Shown: positions 9,777 through 18,230 of the stretch, one piece after another
How positions within the stretch are numbered: the first letter of the stretch is position 1
Layout of the letters: every line of letters starts with the position of its first letter
Source of the DNA: an uncultured Atopobiaceae bacterium
GTDB lineage: Bacteria > Actinomycetota > Coriobacteriia > Coriobacteriales > Atopobiaceae
Assembly: GCA_947625405.1 (NCBI GenBank)
Contig: CANQOF010000007.1
Coordinates: forward strand, 24,398-88,397
Length of the DNA: 64,000 nt
Direction: 5' to 3'
The notes under the pieces: model-generated
The model's input: only the letters and a program-made list of their open reading frames with translations
Databases searched by the model: none
What the model was told of the DNA's origin: nothing
Position numbers and translations under genes: made by a program

Positions 9777-11222
9777 ATGATCCTCGACTCGAAGCGCACC
9801 AAGATCGTCTGCACGATGGGCCCGGCCACGGAGGACGAGGACGTTCTCCGCGAGCTCATGAAGGCGGGCATGAACGTCGCCCGCTTCAACTTCAGCCATG
9901 GGAGCCACGCCTACCACAAGGCGGGCATCGAGCGCGTGCGCCGCATCTCCGACGAGCTTGACGCGCACGTGGCCATCCTGCTCGACACCAAGGGCCCGGA
10001 GATCCGCACCGGGCTCCTCGAAAACGGCGAGCCCGTGACGTTCGCCACCGGCGACCACGTGGTGATCACCACCGATGACATCGTGGGAAACCACGATCGC
10101 TTCGCCATCACCTACAAGGGCCTTCCCGAGGAAGTGGACCGCGGGCATGTGATCCTCATCGACGACGGCCTCATCGGCCTCACGGTCGACCACGTGGACG
10201 GCCCGGACATCTACTGCGTCGTCACGAACGGTGGCACGCTCGGCGAGCGCAAGGGCGTGAACGTGCCCAATGTGAACGTCGGCCTCCCCGCGGTGACAGA
10301 GCAGGACAAGGAGGATATCGCCTTCGGCTGCGAGATGGGCGTGGACGCCATCGCCGCCTCCTTCGTGCGCGACGCCAAGGCCGTGGAGGAGATCCGCGCG
10401 CTCTGCCTCGAGCATGGCTGCACCCGCATCTCCATCTACCCGAAGATCGAATGCGCCCTCGGCGTCACGAACTTCGACGAGATCCTCGAGGTTTCCTCGG
10501 GCGTGATGGTGGCGCGCGGCGATCTCGGCGTGGAGATCCCGCCCGAGAAGGTGCCGCACATCCAGAAGATGATCATCCGCAAGTGCAACGAGGGCTATAA
10601 GCCCGTTATCACCGCGACGCAGATGCTCGATTCGATGATCCGCAATCCGCGTCCGACGCGCGCCGAGGTCACCGACGTGGCGAACGCCGTGCTCGACGGC
10701 ACCGACTGCGTGATGCTCTCCGGCGAGACCGCCGCGGGCAAGTACCCCGTCGAGTCCGTGAAGATGATGCGGTCGATCTGCCAGGAGACGGAGCACTACC
10801 TGCAAGAACGCCAGCACTACTTCGATCGCGGAGGCGTGCGCAACGTGAACGGCGCCATCGGCTTCGCGTGCGTGACGACGGCCGAGCGCTGCGGCGCGAG
10901 CTCGATCCTCACCCCCACGGCCACCGGCCGCACGGCGCGCCTCATCTCGAACTTCCGCCCGCACCTTCCGGTTTACGCGTTCTCGCCCTCGGAGATCACC
11001 ATCCGCAAGTGCTCCTTCTATTGGGGCGTGCAGGCGTTCAAGTCGACGACGCAGGGCACCCTCTCCGCCACGATCTACGACGCGCTCGCCGTGGCGAAGA
11101 AGAACGGCGTGGTGGAGCAAGGCGACATGGCCGTCATCACCGCGGGCGACCCGCAGACGTCTCCCTCTGCCGGCGACTACGTGACCAGCACGAACATGAT
11201 GATGGTCGCGCAAGTGTCGTAG
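9777..11222 (+). CDS. pyk: Pyruvate kinase
   Basis: A 481-residue enzyme transferring phosphate from phosphoenolpyruvate to ADP. Visible family motifs are the N-terminal RTKIVCTMGPA, the metal/substrate region MVARGDLGVEIP, and the signature around ATQMLDSMI and RPTRAEVTDVANAV. The C-terminal domain is present, and the length is normal for a bacterial enzyme without the extra PEP-utiliser domain. The only ribosome site, GGAGG, sits 12 bases before the ATG, longer than usual. The gene follows ldhA and is closed by a strong intrinsic terminator. Confidence 0.96.
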   Translation: MILDSKRTKIVCTMGPATEDEDVLRELMKAGMNVARFNFSHGSHAYHKAGIERVRRISDELDAHVAILLDTKGPEIRTGLLENGEPVTFATGDHVVITTDDIVGNHDRFAITYKGLPEEVDRGHVILIDDGLIGLTVDHVDGPDIYCVVTNGGTLGERKGVNVPNVNVGLPAVTEQDKEDIAFGCEMGVDAIAASFVRDAKAVEEIRALCLEHGCTRISIYPKIECALGVTNFDEILEVSSGVMVARGDLGVEIPPEKVPHIQKMIIRKCNEGYKPVITATQMLDSMIRNPRPTRAEVTDVANAVLDGTDCVMLSGETAAGKYPVESVKMMRSICQETEHYLQERQHYFDRGGVRNVNGAIGFACVTTAERCGASSILTPTATGRTARLISNFRPHLPVYAFSPSEITIRKCSFYWGVQAFKSTTQGTLSATIYDALAVAKKNGVVEQGDMAVITAGDPQTSPSAGDYVTSTNMMMVAQVS

Positions 11223-11304
11223 GAAGACGATTGCCCCGCCATGGCAAGGTCTCGGATGCCCGTCTTCGGGCGTTCGAACCGCAGTCCATGCAGTGAGTTA
11301 AGAA

Positions 11305-11341
11305 GCGGCTCAAGGCGCCAGCCTTGAGCCGCTACGTTTTT
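11305..11341 (+). terminator. Intrinsic terminator of ldhA-pyk
   Basis: A perfect 12-base stem pairs 11305-11316 with 11321-11332 around a four-base loop. It is followed by TACGTTTTT. It lies 83 bases past the pyk stop. Confidence 0.92.
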
Positions 11342-11674
11342 GAGACCGTCCCCGCTTTTCCGCGCACCGCCACGGCGCACCTACCGTTCACCGGCGCTCA
11401 TTCCATTCACGAAACGCGATATATGCCCGTAAGCGGTTCCCGAGCGCGGCCGAACGGCGTTTTCTTTGGAGAGGATGTGGTCGCCGATTACTTGACGATA
11501 CCCGCTGCGAAAAGTGGGAATGTAATGGCCAGAGCGAAGGACGCACAGACGCGGCTTCTCCTCCCCCGCCCAAACCGGGAAGTCGCGCGCCCTTCTTGGA
11601 AGCCCGGATGCCAGCGCATCTCTCTCATTTCTCTCCTCTCTCCGCTGGCCTCCGGGCTTCTTCTCGTTTGGGAC
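11342..11674. other. Non-coding stretch upstream of the phospholipase C-family gene
   Basis: No supportable gene, RNA or repeat was seen here. Open frames exist on both strands but lack ribosome sites and family resemblance. Their Arg/Pro-rich composition is that expected of random high-GC frames. Confidence 0.5.
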
Positions 11675-11680
11675 TACACT
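11675..11680 (+). promoter_or_regulatory. Candidate -10 element of a leaderless gene
   Basis: TACACT ends seven bases before the ATG at 11688. Transcription would therefore begin at or next to the start codon. No -35 hexamer is visible at 15-18 bases, and there is no Shine-Dalgarno sequence. Confidence 0.4.
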
Positions 11681-11687
11681 GATCCCC

Positions 11688-12539
11688 ATGCCTTCCTGGA
11701 ACATCCACGCGGCCCACGTTGAGCGGCTCCTCCGCGAGAGCGATCCTCGCGAGCTGGGCATTCGCGACGTGAACGTCTTCCTCTTCGGGAACTTCGCGCC
11801 GGACGTGTACGTGGGCTACCTCGTGGGCGACGTGAGCCACACGCTGCGCTACTGCGACACGCACGTAACGGCGCCGCACGCCATCCCGCTTCCCGGCGCG
11901 AGCGAGTTCTGGGACGACTACGTCGCGCCCGGCATCCTCGAGGGAGGGGTCGACGACCTCACGCTCGGGGTGTGGTGCCACCTCGTGGCTGATCGCTCCT
12001 ACAACGCCCTCGTGCGCGCCTTCAATGCCGCCCACGACATTCCCGCGGGCACCACCACGCGCATCCGCAAGCAAAAGGACTTCGCGCACTTCGGCACGCT
12101 CCTCGCCCCCACCCTCCACGTGGAGACGACCCCCGCGCTGCTTTCCTCGTGCGAGCGCTTCGGACCCTATGAGATCAATCCCGAGGACGCGAGGAAGGCG
12201 GTGGCGGCCGCCGAGCGACTCTTGGGCGAGACGGCGGAGGATGCCATCTCGGGCGAGGCCGAGGAGCTCAGAGTGGGCCCCGCGGAGTGCGCGCGAGACG
12301 GCTACCTGCTCCTCACGAAGGGCTTCCTCGAAGCCGCCTTCAACGCCGCCGACGCTATGATCCGCGCGGGCCTCACGCGCTACGTGGCCGAGATGTTGGC
12401 CGCGGGATTCGACCCCACGGCGCCCGCCCCCGCGCGCGCCCCGATGCGAAAGCACCTCAAGGAGGGGCCGCCCCCAGCGGTTCTGCTCGCCGGAAACCCA
12501 GAAGCCGCGAGCTACGAGGGACGGAGCGGAAACGCGTAG
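11688..12539 (+). CDS. Zinc-dependent phospholipase C-family protein
   Basis: A 283-residue protein beginning MPSWNIH, followed by FLFGNFAPDVY at about residues 31-41 and WCHLVADRSYN near residue 95. This arrangement of an N-terminal Trp/His, an Asp in a GxxxPD context and internal His/Asp residues is seen in the zinc-dependent phospholipase C/P1-nuclease-like family, where they bind metals. The N-terminal Trp of that family is normally exposed as a metal ligand after processing. Here it is preceded by MPS with no signal peptide, so the protein looks cytoplasmic. The biological substrate is unknown. There is no Shine-Dalgarno; see the leaderless promoter at 11675. Confidence 0.65.
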   Translation: MPSWNIHAAHVERLLRESDPRELGIRDVNVFLFGNFAPDVYVGYLVGDVSHTLRYCDTHVTAPHAIPLPGASEFWDDYVAPGILEGGVDDLTLGVWCHLVADRSYNALVRAFNAAHDIPAGTTTRIRKQKDFAHFGTLLAPTLHVETTPALLSSCERFGPYEINPEDARKAVAAAERLLGETAEDAISGEAEELRVGPAECARDGYLLLTKGFLEAAFNAADAMIRAGLTRYVAEMLAAGFDPTAPAPARAPMRKHLKEGPPPAVLLAGNPEAASYEGRSGNA

Positions 12540-12553
12540 GCTGAGATAGCCAC

Positions 12554-12608
12554 GCCGCCCCGCCGCGTGTTCGGCGCGCAGAGCATGCCGAATACGCGGC
12601 GGGGCGGC
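12554..12608. terminator. Long hairpin between convergent genes, no U-tract
   Basis: A 22-base stem with a single G-U pair joins 12554-12575 to 12587-12608 around an 11-base loop. It lies between the convergent 11688-12539 gene and pheT, so it probably ends both transcripts. Neither strand has a run of T after the stem. Confidence 0.65.
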
Positions 12609-12628
12609 AAAACGGGCTTGCGTGGGGC

Positions 12629-15064
12629 TTAGCTCCGCACCTCGGCGCCGAGCGACTTTTGCACCTTTCTCACGAGCTTCGCCATGATTGCGTCCACTTC
12701 CTCCGCCTTGAGCGTGCGGTCGGGAGAGCGGAAGGTGAGGCGGAAGGCCATCGACTTCTTGCCCTCGCCCACGCGCACGGGATCGCGGTAGACGTCGAAG
12801 AGCTCGATATCCACGAGCAGGCGCCCGCCCGCGGAATCAAGGCGCTGGACGCACGTTTCGTAGGTGGTCTTCTCGTCCACCACGAGCGCGAGGTCCACCT
12901 CGATGCCGGGGAAGATGGGGATGCCCATGAAGGGGAGCTCGTCGTGCGCGAGTTCCACGATCGCGTCCTGGTCGAGCTCGAAGGCCACCACCGACTGCGA
13001 GATGCCGAAGCGCTTGAGCGTCTCGGGATGCACGTCGCCGATCCACCCGAGGCGCCTCTTTCCCGCGCGCACCTCTGCGGCGCGACCCGGCATGAGCCAG
13101 CCGTAGCGCTCGGGCGAGGCGGCCACGTAGTGCACGCGCTCCACGCGAAGCTCGTCCAAGAGCGCGGAGACGATGCCCTTCGCATCGAAGAAGTCGAGCT
13201 CGCGGGGCTTTTCGTACCACGTCTCATCGCCCCAGGCGCCCGAAAGCACGCCCGCCACGCGATCGGGCTCGGCGGGCTGTGAGGCTTCGGGATTGCCGAG
13301 GAGCACGCGACCCTGCTCGTAGAGGGTCACGTTGGGCACGCCATGGTCGAGGTTATAGGCCACGGAGCGCAAAAGCCCGGGAAGAAGGGTGCGACGCATC
13401 TCGCCCTGGTCCATCGAGAGCGGGTTCAGGATGCGCACGGGGATGCCGAGCCCCACGTCCTCGCGGCCGAGGCGCTCGAGGTCGCCCTTCTCGGCGAAGT
13501 TGTAGTTGATCGTCTCGGAGAGGCCGGTCGCGCGGAGGATGCGGCCGATGGATTCCACGCGTTGCTGGGCCTTCGTGAGGCCTCCCGTGTGGTTCGCCGC
13601 CGCGGGTATCGTGGCTTCCACCTTGTCCATACCCCAGAGTCGGCAGACTTCCTCGATGAGGTCGGCCTCGCGCGTGAGGTCGGGGCGATTCGCGGGGCAG
13701 AGCACCGAGAGCGAGCCATCGGTGTCCTCGGACACCTCGCAGCCGAGGCGGCGCAGGCGCGAGACCATGAAGTCCTCGGGGATGTCCGCGCCGATGAACG
13801 AGCGGGCGCGCTCAGGGCGAAACGTCACGCGCACCGGCTCCACCGGACGCGGGTACACGTCGACGGCGCCCGGGCACACCGTGGCGCCACAGCACTCCTC
13901 GAAGAGCGCCGCCGCGATGTCGGCCACCGCCGCGGAACGCGAGGCATCGACGCCGCGCTCGAAGCGAAGCGAGGATTCGCTCATGAGGTCGAGGTCACGG
14001 CTCGTGTGGGAGATGGAGCCGGGGGCGAAGCAGGCGCTCTCGAGGAGCACGTCCACCGTGTGCTCGTCGATCTCCGAATCAAGGCCGCCCATGACGCCGG
14101 CAAGCGCCACGGCCTCTTCGCCGCCGTCGGTGATCACCGCCATGCCGGCTTCGAGCGTGCGCTCGGTGCCATCAAGGGTGGTGAGCTTCTCGCCCTTTGC
14201 GGCGGCGCGCACGACGATCGAGCGCTTGCCGTTTCGATCCTTGAGTTTGCCGAGGTCAAAGGCATGGAGCGGCTGGCCGGTGAGGTACATCACGTAGTTC
14301 GTCACGTCCACGACGTTGTTGATCGCGCGGGTGCCCGCCGCCTGCACGCGGCGCGCGAGCCACTTCGAGCTCGGCCCTATCTTCACGCCGCGCACGACGC
14401 GCGCCACGTAGCGGCTGCAGAGCTCGGGCGCCTCGATGGCCACGTCCACGAGCTCAGAGGCGTCCGGGCCCTCCTCGTGCTTGATGTGTGGAAGCTCGAT
14501 GTGCGTGTCCTCGTCGAAGTCAGCCGAGACCTCAGTGGCAAAGCCCGTCATGGAGAGGCAATCGGGGCGGTTCGGCGTGATCTCGCAGTCGACGACGGTG
14601 TCGGCAAGCCCGAGGTAGCGCGCCGCGGGCACGCCGATGGGCGCGTCGTCGGGAAGGACCATGATCCCCGAATGGTCGTCGCCCAAGCCGAGCTCGCGCT
14701 CGGAGCAGTTCATGCCCTGCGATTCCACGCCGCGAAGCTTCGAGCGCTTGATCTTCACGTCGCCCGGAAGCACGGCGCCCTCGAGCGCCACCACCACGTG
14801 CTCGCCCGCGGCCACGTTCGGCGCGCCGCAGACGATCTGTAGCGGCTCCCCCGAGCCCACGTCGACGGCGCACACGTGGAGCTTGTCCGCGTTCGGGTGC
14901 TGCTCGCAGCTCTCAATGTAGCCCGTGACCACGTGGTCGAGCGCTTGGCCGGCCGTCTCCACGGCCTCCACCTCGGTGCCCGTGCGCACGAGCTCGGCCA
15001 CGAGCTCAGCGGGGTCGTCCGGGAGGTCCACCATTGTCTTCAGCCACTCATACGAGACGCGCAT
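12629..15064 (-). CDS. pheT: Phenylalanine--tRNA ligase beta subunit
   Basis: An 811-residue beta chain starting MRVSYEWLKTMVDLP at 15064, with AAGGAA seven bases upstream. An EMAP/tRNA-binding domain at about residues 40-155 (IVCGAPN), B3/B4 editing domains, B5 and the catalytic-like core follow in the usual order. The C-terminal ferredoxin-fold anticodon-binding domain ends the protein. It forms the alpha2-beta2 synthetase with PheS and edits mischarged Tyr-tRNA(Phe). It lies 47 bases after pheS and is read from the same T-box-controlled transcript. Confidence 0.97.
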   Translation of the reverse strand: MRVSYEWLKTMVDLPDDPAELVAELVRTGTEVEAVETAGQALDHVVTGYIESCEQHPNADKLHVCAVDVGSGEPLQIVCGAPNVAAGEHVVVALEGAVLPGDVKIKRSKLRGVESQGMNCSERELGLGDDHSGIMVLPDDAPIGVPAARYLGLADTVVDCEITPNRPDCLSMTGFATEVSADFDEDTHIELPHIKHEEGPDASELVDVAIEAPELCSRYVARVVRGVKIGPSSKWLARRVQAAGTRAINNVVDVTNYVMYLTGQPLHAFDLGKLKDRNGKRSIVVRAAAKGEKLTTLDGTERTLEAGMAVITDGGEEAVALAGVMGGLDSEIDEHTVDVLLESACFAPGSISHTSRDLDLMSESSLRFERGVDASRSAAVADIAAALFEECCGATVCPGAVDVYPRPVEPVRVTFRPERARSFIGADIPEDFMVSRLRRLGCEVSEDTDGSLSVLCPANRPDLTREADLIEEVCRLWGMDKVEATIPAAANHTGGLTKAQQRVESIGRILRATGLSETINYNFAEKGDLERLGREDVGLGIPVRILNPLSMDQGEMRRTLLPGLLRSVAYNLDHGVPNVTLYEQGRVLLGNPEASQPAEPDRVAGVLSGAWGDETWYEKPRELDFFDAKGIVSALLDELRVERVHYVAASPERYGWLMPGRAAEVRAGKRRLGWIGDVHPETLKRFGISQSVVAFELDQDAIVELAHDELPFMGIPIFPGIEVDLALVVDEKTTYETCVQRLDSAGGRLLVDIELFDVYRDPVRVGEGKKSMAFRLTFRSPDRTLKAEEVDAIMAKLVRKVQKSLGAEVRS

Positions 15065-15111
15065 GGCGAGGTTCCTTTCGTTTCGCGAAGGTCGCGGGGA
15101 GGAAGCGGGGG

Positions 15112-16182
15112 CTAGAACTGGGCGAGGAAGCGCATGTCGCCCGTCATGAGCATGCGGAGGTCGGGGAGGTCGTAGCGAAGGCACGCCACGCGCTCGGCGC
15201 CGATACCGAACGCGAAGCCCGAGTAGCGCTCGGGGTCGATCCCGCTCATCTCGAGCACGTTCGGATCAACCATGCCGCAGCCGAGGATCTCGAGCCAGCC
15301 GGTGCCCTTGCAGAAGCGGCAGCCCTTGCCACCGCACACGCCGCACGACACGTCCACCTCGGCCGAGGGCTCCGTGAAGGGGAAGAAGTGCGGACGATAG
15401 CGCGTGGCGCGGTCCTTGCCGAAGATGGCGCGGGTGAAGTGGTCGAGTGTGCCCTTGAGGTCGCCGAAGGTGATGCCCCCGTCCACCACAAGGCCCTCTA
15501 TCTGCGTGAACTGCGGCAGGTGGTTCGCGTCGGCCGTATCCGGGCGAAAGACGCGCCCGGGGCTGATCATGTAGATGGGCGGCTTCTGCGCCTCCATCGC
15601 GTGCACCTGCACGGGCGAGGTTTGCGTGCGAAGGAGCAGCTCGCTCTCGGCGCGCGCCTCGCGCGCGGGGTCGCCATGGACGGGATCTGCCACGTAGAAG
15701 GTGTCGCGCGGCGATCGGCTCGGATGGTCGGCCGGGGCATTCAGGGCATCGAAGTTGTAGTAGGTCGTCTCCACATAGGGGCCGTCGATCACGTCATAGC
15801 CCATGCCGACGAACACCTGCTCCATCTCCTCGACGATCGCCGAGATGAGGTGCTGGGTGCCCACGTGCGGCGCACGGCCGGGCATGGTGACGTCGATCGC
15901 ACTCTCGGCGATCTTGCTCTGGAGCGCCTCGGCCTCGAGCGCGCCCTTGCGCTCGGCGAGGGCCGCCTCCACCCTTCCGCGCACGTCGTTTGCCGCCTTG
16001 CCCACGAGCGGGCGCTCCTCAGGGGCGAGCGAGCCCATCGAGCGGAGGATCTGCGTGAGCGAGCCCTTCTTGCCGAGCACCGCCACGCGCACGGAGTCGA
16101 GGTCGGCGAGGCTCGCCGCCGCGCCGATCCGCGAAAGCGCTTCCGAGCCGATCTCCTGGAGCTCTTGCAAAGCGGCCATCAT
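15112..16182 (-). CDS. pheS: Phenylalanine--tRNA ligase alpha subunit
   Basis: A 356-residue catalytic chain. The N-terminal coiled coil (about residues 1-85) binds tRNA. Class II motif 2 lies around SPGRVFRPDTADANHLPQFTQIEG and motif 3 around FAFGIGAERVACLRY. A CxxC...CxxC knuckle with CGVC and CRFC near residue 285 matches the metal-binding insertion present in many bacterial PheS proteins. The start is the ATG at 16182, preceded by GAAGGGA. The next codon is also ATG and would give better spacing. Expression is controlled by the T-box in the leader. Confidence 0.97.
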   Translation of the reverse strand: MMAALQELQEIGSEALSRIGAAASLADLDSVRVAVLGKKGSLTQILRSMGSLAPEERPLVGKAANDVRGRVEAALAERKGALEAEALQSKIAESAIDVTMPGRAPHVGTQHLISAIVEEMEQVFVGMGYDVIDGPYVETTYYNFDALNAPADHPSRSPRDTFYVADPVHGDPAREARAESELLLRTQTSPVQVHAMEAQKPPIYMISPGRVFRPDTADANHLPQFTQIEGLVVDGGITFGDLKGTLDHFTRAIFGKDRATRYRPHFFPFTEPSAEVDVSCGVCGGKGCRFCKGTGWLEILGCGMVDPNVLEMSGIDPERYSGFAFGIGAERVACLRYDLPDLRMLMTGDMRFLAQF

Positions 16183-16466
16183 CAATTCCCTTCAAAGCAC
16201 ATCGCCCGCCCTCGTATGCGCAAGGACGGACGAATCCGCGGTACCACCTTGGTTGGCCTCGGGTTGTCTCTCCCGAAGGCCCGCTCTCATGCCCCGATGT
16301 CGGGGGGCGGCCGGCTTCCCTACTGGCGCCTCGAAGAGGCCGTTCAGGTCGCGGCTGGTGGAGTGAACGCGCGGCTCCAAGGCTCGTGGAAACCTCTCAG
16401 CCCACGGGTTTCCGCTCTGTCCGGGCCTTGGACGGGAGCCGCGCCCTCTCCGTCATCGCCTCAAGT
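16183..16466 (-). ncRNA. Phenylalanine T-box riboswitch leader of pheST
   Basis: The conserved T-box AGGUGGUACCGCGG lies at 16249-16236 on the minus strand and would pair with the free 3' end of uncharged tRNA. Upstream, GCGCGGCUCC pairs with GGAGCCGCGC to form Stem I, and a CCAAGG/CCUUGG helix sits above it. Immediately 3' of that helix the internal loop contains GUUCA, so the specifier codon is UUC (16367-16365), a phenylalanine codon. After the T-box an 11-base stem with two G-U pairs joins 16233-16223 to 16212-16202. It is followed by UGUGCUUUG and the ribosome site, so it could stop transcription weakly or mask translation. Confidence 0.9.
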
Positions 16467-16471
16467 GCCCA

Positions 16472-16477
16472 AGTCTA
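16472..16477 (-). promoter_or_regulatory. Candidate -10 of the pheST T-box transcript
   Basis: TAGACT on the minus strand lies directly upstream of the first T-box helix, at the right distance for a start near 16466. The -35 region (TTTCGT at 17 bases) is weak. Confidence 0.55.
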
Positions 16478-16566
16478 GCCCAACGCCTCGCGCCACGAAA
16501 ACGGGGCCCGCGACTCATCTCACCGCGAACCCCGTCACGTTGCGAGATGCGATCGTTTAAGATCGG

Positions 16567-17061
16567 CTATTCCCGAGGAAGCCCCAAGCTCTCCACCCAC
16601 TGCACTATCTCGGCATCGCCCGCGTTGGCGGCGAAGCGCTTGCCGGGACGCCAGCGGGTGTCGAAGGACACGCTGCGCTGGAGCGTGGGGATGGTGTCGC
16701 CGAGGCCACTCGAGCCCGAGGTGCAGAAGACGGCCATCGTCTTGCCCGCGAAGTCGTGTCCCTCGAGGAAGGTCTCCACGATGTGCGGCGCGGTGTACCA
16801 CCAGATGGGAAAGCCGAGGACCACCGCCTCGTAGCCGGCCACGCTCGTGAGGTCGTGGTCGAGTTCGGGACGGCTCGTGGGATCGCCCATCTCGATCGAG
16901 CTTCGGCTCTGCTTGTCCTGCCAGTCGAGATCGGCCGAGGTATAGGGCTCGCGTGGCTTGATCTCGAAGAGATCGGCGTCCGCGGCCTTCGCCACCGCCT
17001 CGGCGATGCGTTTGGTAGCGCCACCGGCGGAGAAATACGCGACGAGTGTCTTTGCGCCCAT
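16567..17061 (-). CDS. Flavodoxin
   Basis: A 164-residue single-domain flavodoxin. The FMN phosphate loop appears early as VAYFSAGGATKRIAE. The middle contains FPIWWYTAPHIVETFLE, typical of the flavodoxin/NAD(P)H-dependent oxidoreductase family found in anaerobes. The start at 17061 follows GGAAAGGA. It probably carries single electrons or serves as an FMN-dependent reductase. It ends the run aminotransferase, ddl-like, ROK, nagA, flavodoxin, lying 14 bases past nagA. Its partner cannot be told from context. Confidence 0.88.
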   Translation of the reverse strand: MGAKTLVAYFSAGGATKRIAEAVAKAADADLFEIKPREPYTSADLDWQDKQSRSSIEMGDPTSRPELDHDLTSVAGYEAVVLGFPIWWYTAPHIVETFLEGHDFAGKTMAVFCTSGSSGLGDTIPTLQRSVSFDTRWRPGKRFAANAGDAEIVQWVESLGLPRE

Positions 17062-17075
17062 GATCTTTCCTTTCC

Positions 17076-18227
17076 CTAGGCCTGCCACGCGAGCTCGCCC
17101 GCCACGTAGGTGGCGAGGTGCTCCATGGAAGGCGAGAACACGCAGAGGTCGGCATCGCGACCGGGCATGATCTGCCCGCAGACGTCGTCCATCCCCGCGG
17201 AGCGCGCGGGGTTGAGAGTTGCCATCTGCACGGCCTCGGCCGGGCTCGCGATCCCCCAATCCACGACGTTCTTCACCGCATGATCGAGCTCGAGGATGGA
17301 GCCCGCGAGGTTGCCGCCGTCCTTCAGACGCGCCGTGCCGTTTGCCACCACGACGGGAAGCTCGCCGAGGTAGAAGTCGCCATCGGGCATCCCGCCCGCG
17401 CGCATGCAGTCGGTGATGAGACACACGTGGTCGGTGCCCTTCGCGCGCATGACGATCTTCGCGGCCGCGGGATGCACGTGGTGGCCATCGCAGATGATCT
17501 CGGCGAAGGTCTCGGGCGTAAAGAGCGCGCAACCCACCATGCCCGGCTCACGGTGGTTGAGGCCGCTCATGCCGTTGTAGGTGTGCACGAAGAGGGTCGC
17601 GCCCGCGTCCACGCAGGCCTTCGCCTCCTCAAAGCTCGCGTCGGAGTGCGCGAGGCCCACGACGCATCCGAGCTCCACCGCCTTGGCGCAGAACTCCGCG
17701 GCGCCATGGCGCTCGGGCGCCACGTCGACCTTCACGACCTTGCCCGCGCAGCCGTCGATCCACTCCTCGAGGAGCTTCACGGATGGATCGAGGAGGTACG
17801 CGCCGTTTTGCGCGCCCTTGTGCTTTTCCGTGAAGAAGGGGCCCTCGAGATGCACACCCTCCACCTTCGCCGCGCGCGGCGCGTCCACGTGGTTGCCGAT
17901 GATCGCGCAGGCCTGGTCGAGCTCATCGGGGGACGCGGTGAGGGTCGTGGCGAGGAAGGACGTGGTGCCCGTCTGTGGGAGCGCCTCCGCCATGCTTGCG
18001 AGCGATTCCTCGCTGAGATCCATCACGTCGTGGTCGAGGAAGCCGTGGATGTGCACGTCCACGAGGCCGGGAGCCACCCAGGCGTCCTCGAGGTCGCGGA
18101 TCTCCACGTCCTTCGGGGATTCCGCGGAATAGCCGACGATCGTGCGATCGCGCACTTCGAGATACCCGGGGCCAGCTGGGCCCGAGGGCAGGAAGAAGCG
18201 CCGTGCCCTTAGCGCGAAATGTGCCAT
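17076..18227 (-). CDS. nagA: N-acetylglucosamine-6-phosphate deacetylase
   Basis: A 383-residue amidohydrolase that removes acetate from GlcNAc-6-phosphate in amino-sugar catabolism and wall recycling. The HxH metal motif is in LVDVHIHG at about residues 56-61. The conserved Glu is in EGPFF, histidines lie in LAHSDAS and HTYNGMSG, and the catalytic Asp is in ITDCMRAGG. The length is standard. It begins three bases after the ROK kinase stop, so phosphorylation and deacetylation of the sugar are likely co-expressed. No nagB is present in the window. Confidence 0.94.
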   Translation of the reverse strand: MAHFALRARRFFLPSGPAGPGYLEVRDRTIVGYSAESPKDVEIRDLEDAWVAPGLVDVHIHGFLDHDVMDLSEESLASMAEALPQTGTTSFLATTLTASPDELDQACAIIGNHVDAPRAAKVEGVHLEGPFFTEKHKGAQNGAYLLDPSVKLLEEWIDGCAGKVVKVDVAPERHGAAEFCAKAVELGCVVGLAHSDASFEEAKACVDAGATLFVHTYNGMSGLNHREPGMVGCALFTPETFAEIICDGHHVHPAAAKIVMRAKGTDHVCLITDCMRAGGMPDGDFYLGELPVVVANGTARLKDGGNLAGSILELDHAVKNVVDWGIASPAEAVQMATLNPARSAGMDDVCGQIMPGRDADLCVFSPSMEHLATYVAGELAWQA

Positions 18228-18230
18228 CGC

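Noticed and set aside
5843..11213. Long open frames antisense to the Ca2+ ATPase (plus strand) and to ldhA-pyk (minus strand)
   Set aside because: The opposite strands encode clear enzymes with complete motifs; the His/Asp/Arg-rich composition is that of antisense high-GC frames.
11255..11300. A GTTCGAACC stretch resembling a tRNA T-loop
   Set aside because: The flanking five-base T-stem does not pair, and no acceptor, anticodon or D-arm could be built around it.
11381..11761. A 126-codon minus-strand frame in the gap before the phospholipase C-family gene
   Set aside because: No ribosome site, Arg/Ser-rich random composition, and it overlaps the better-supported plus-strand gene.
16567..17532. 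A 321-codon frame that would extend the flavodoxin far upstream
   Set aside because: The extension lies inside nagA in another frame; the flavodoxin-type start with its own ribosome site is at 17061.
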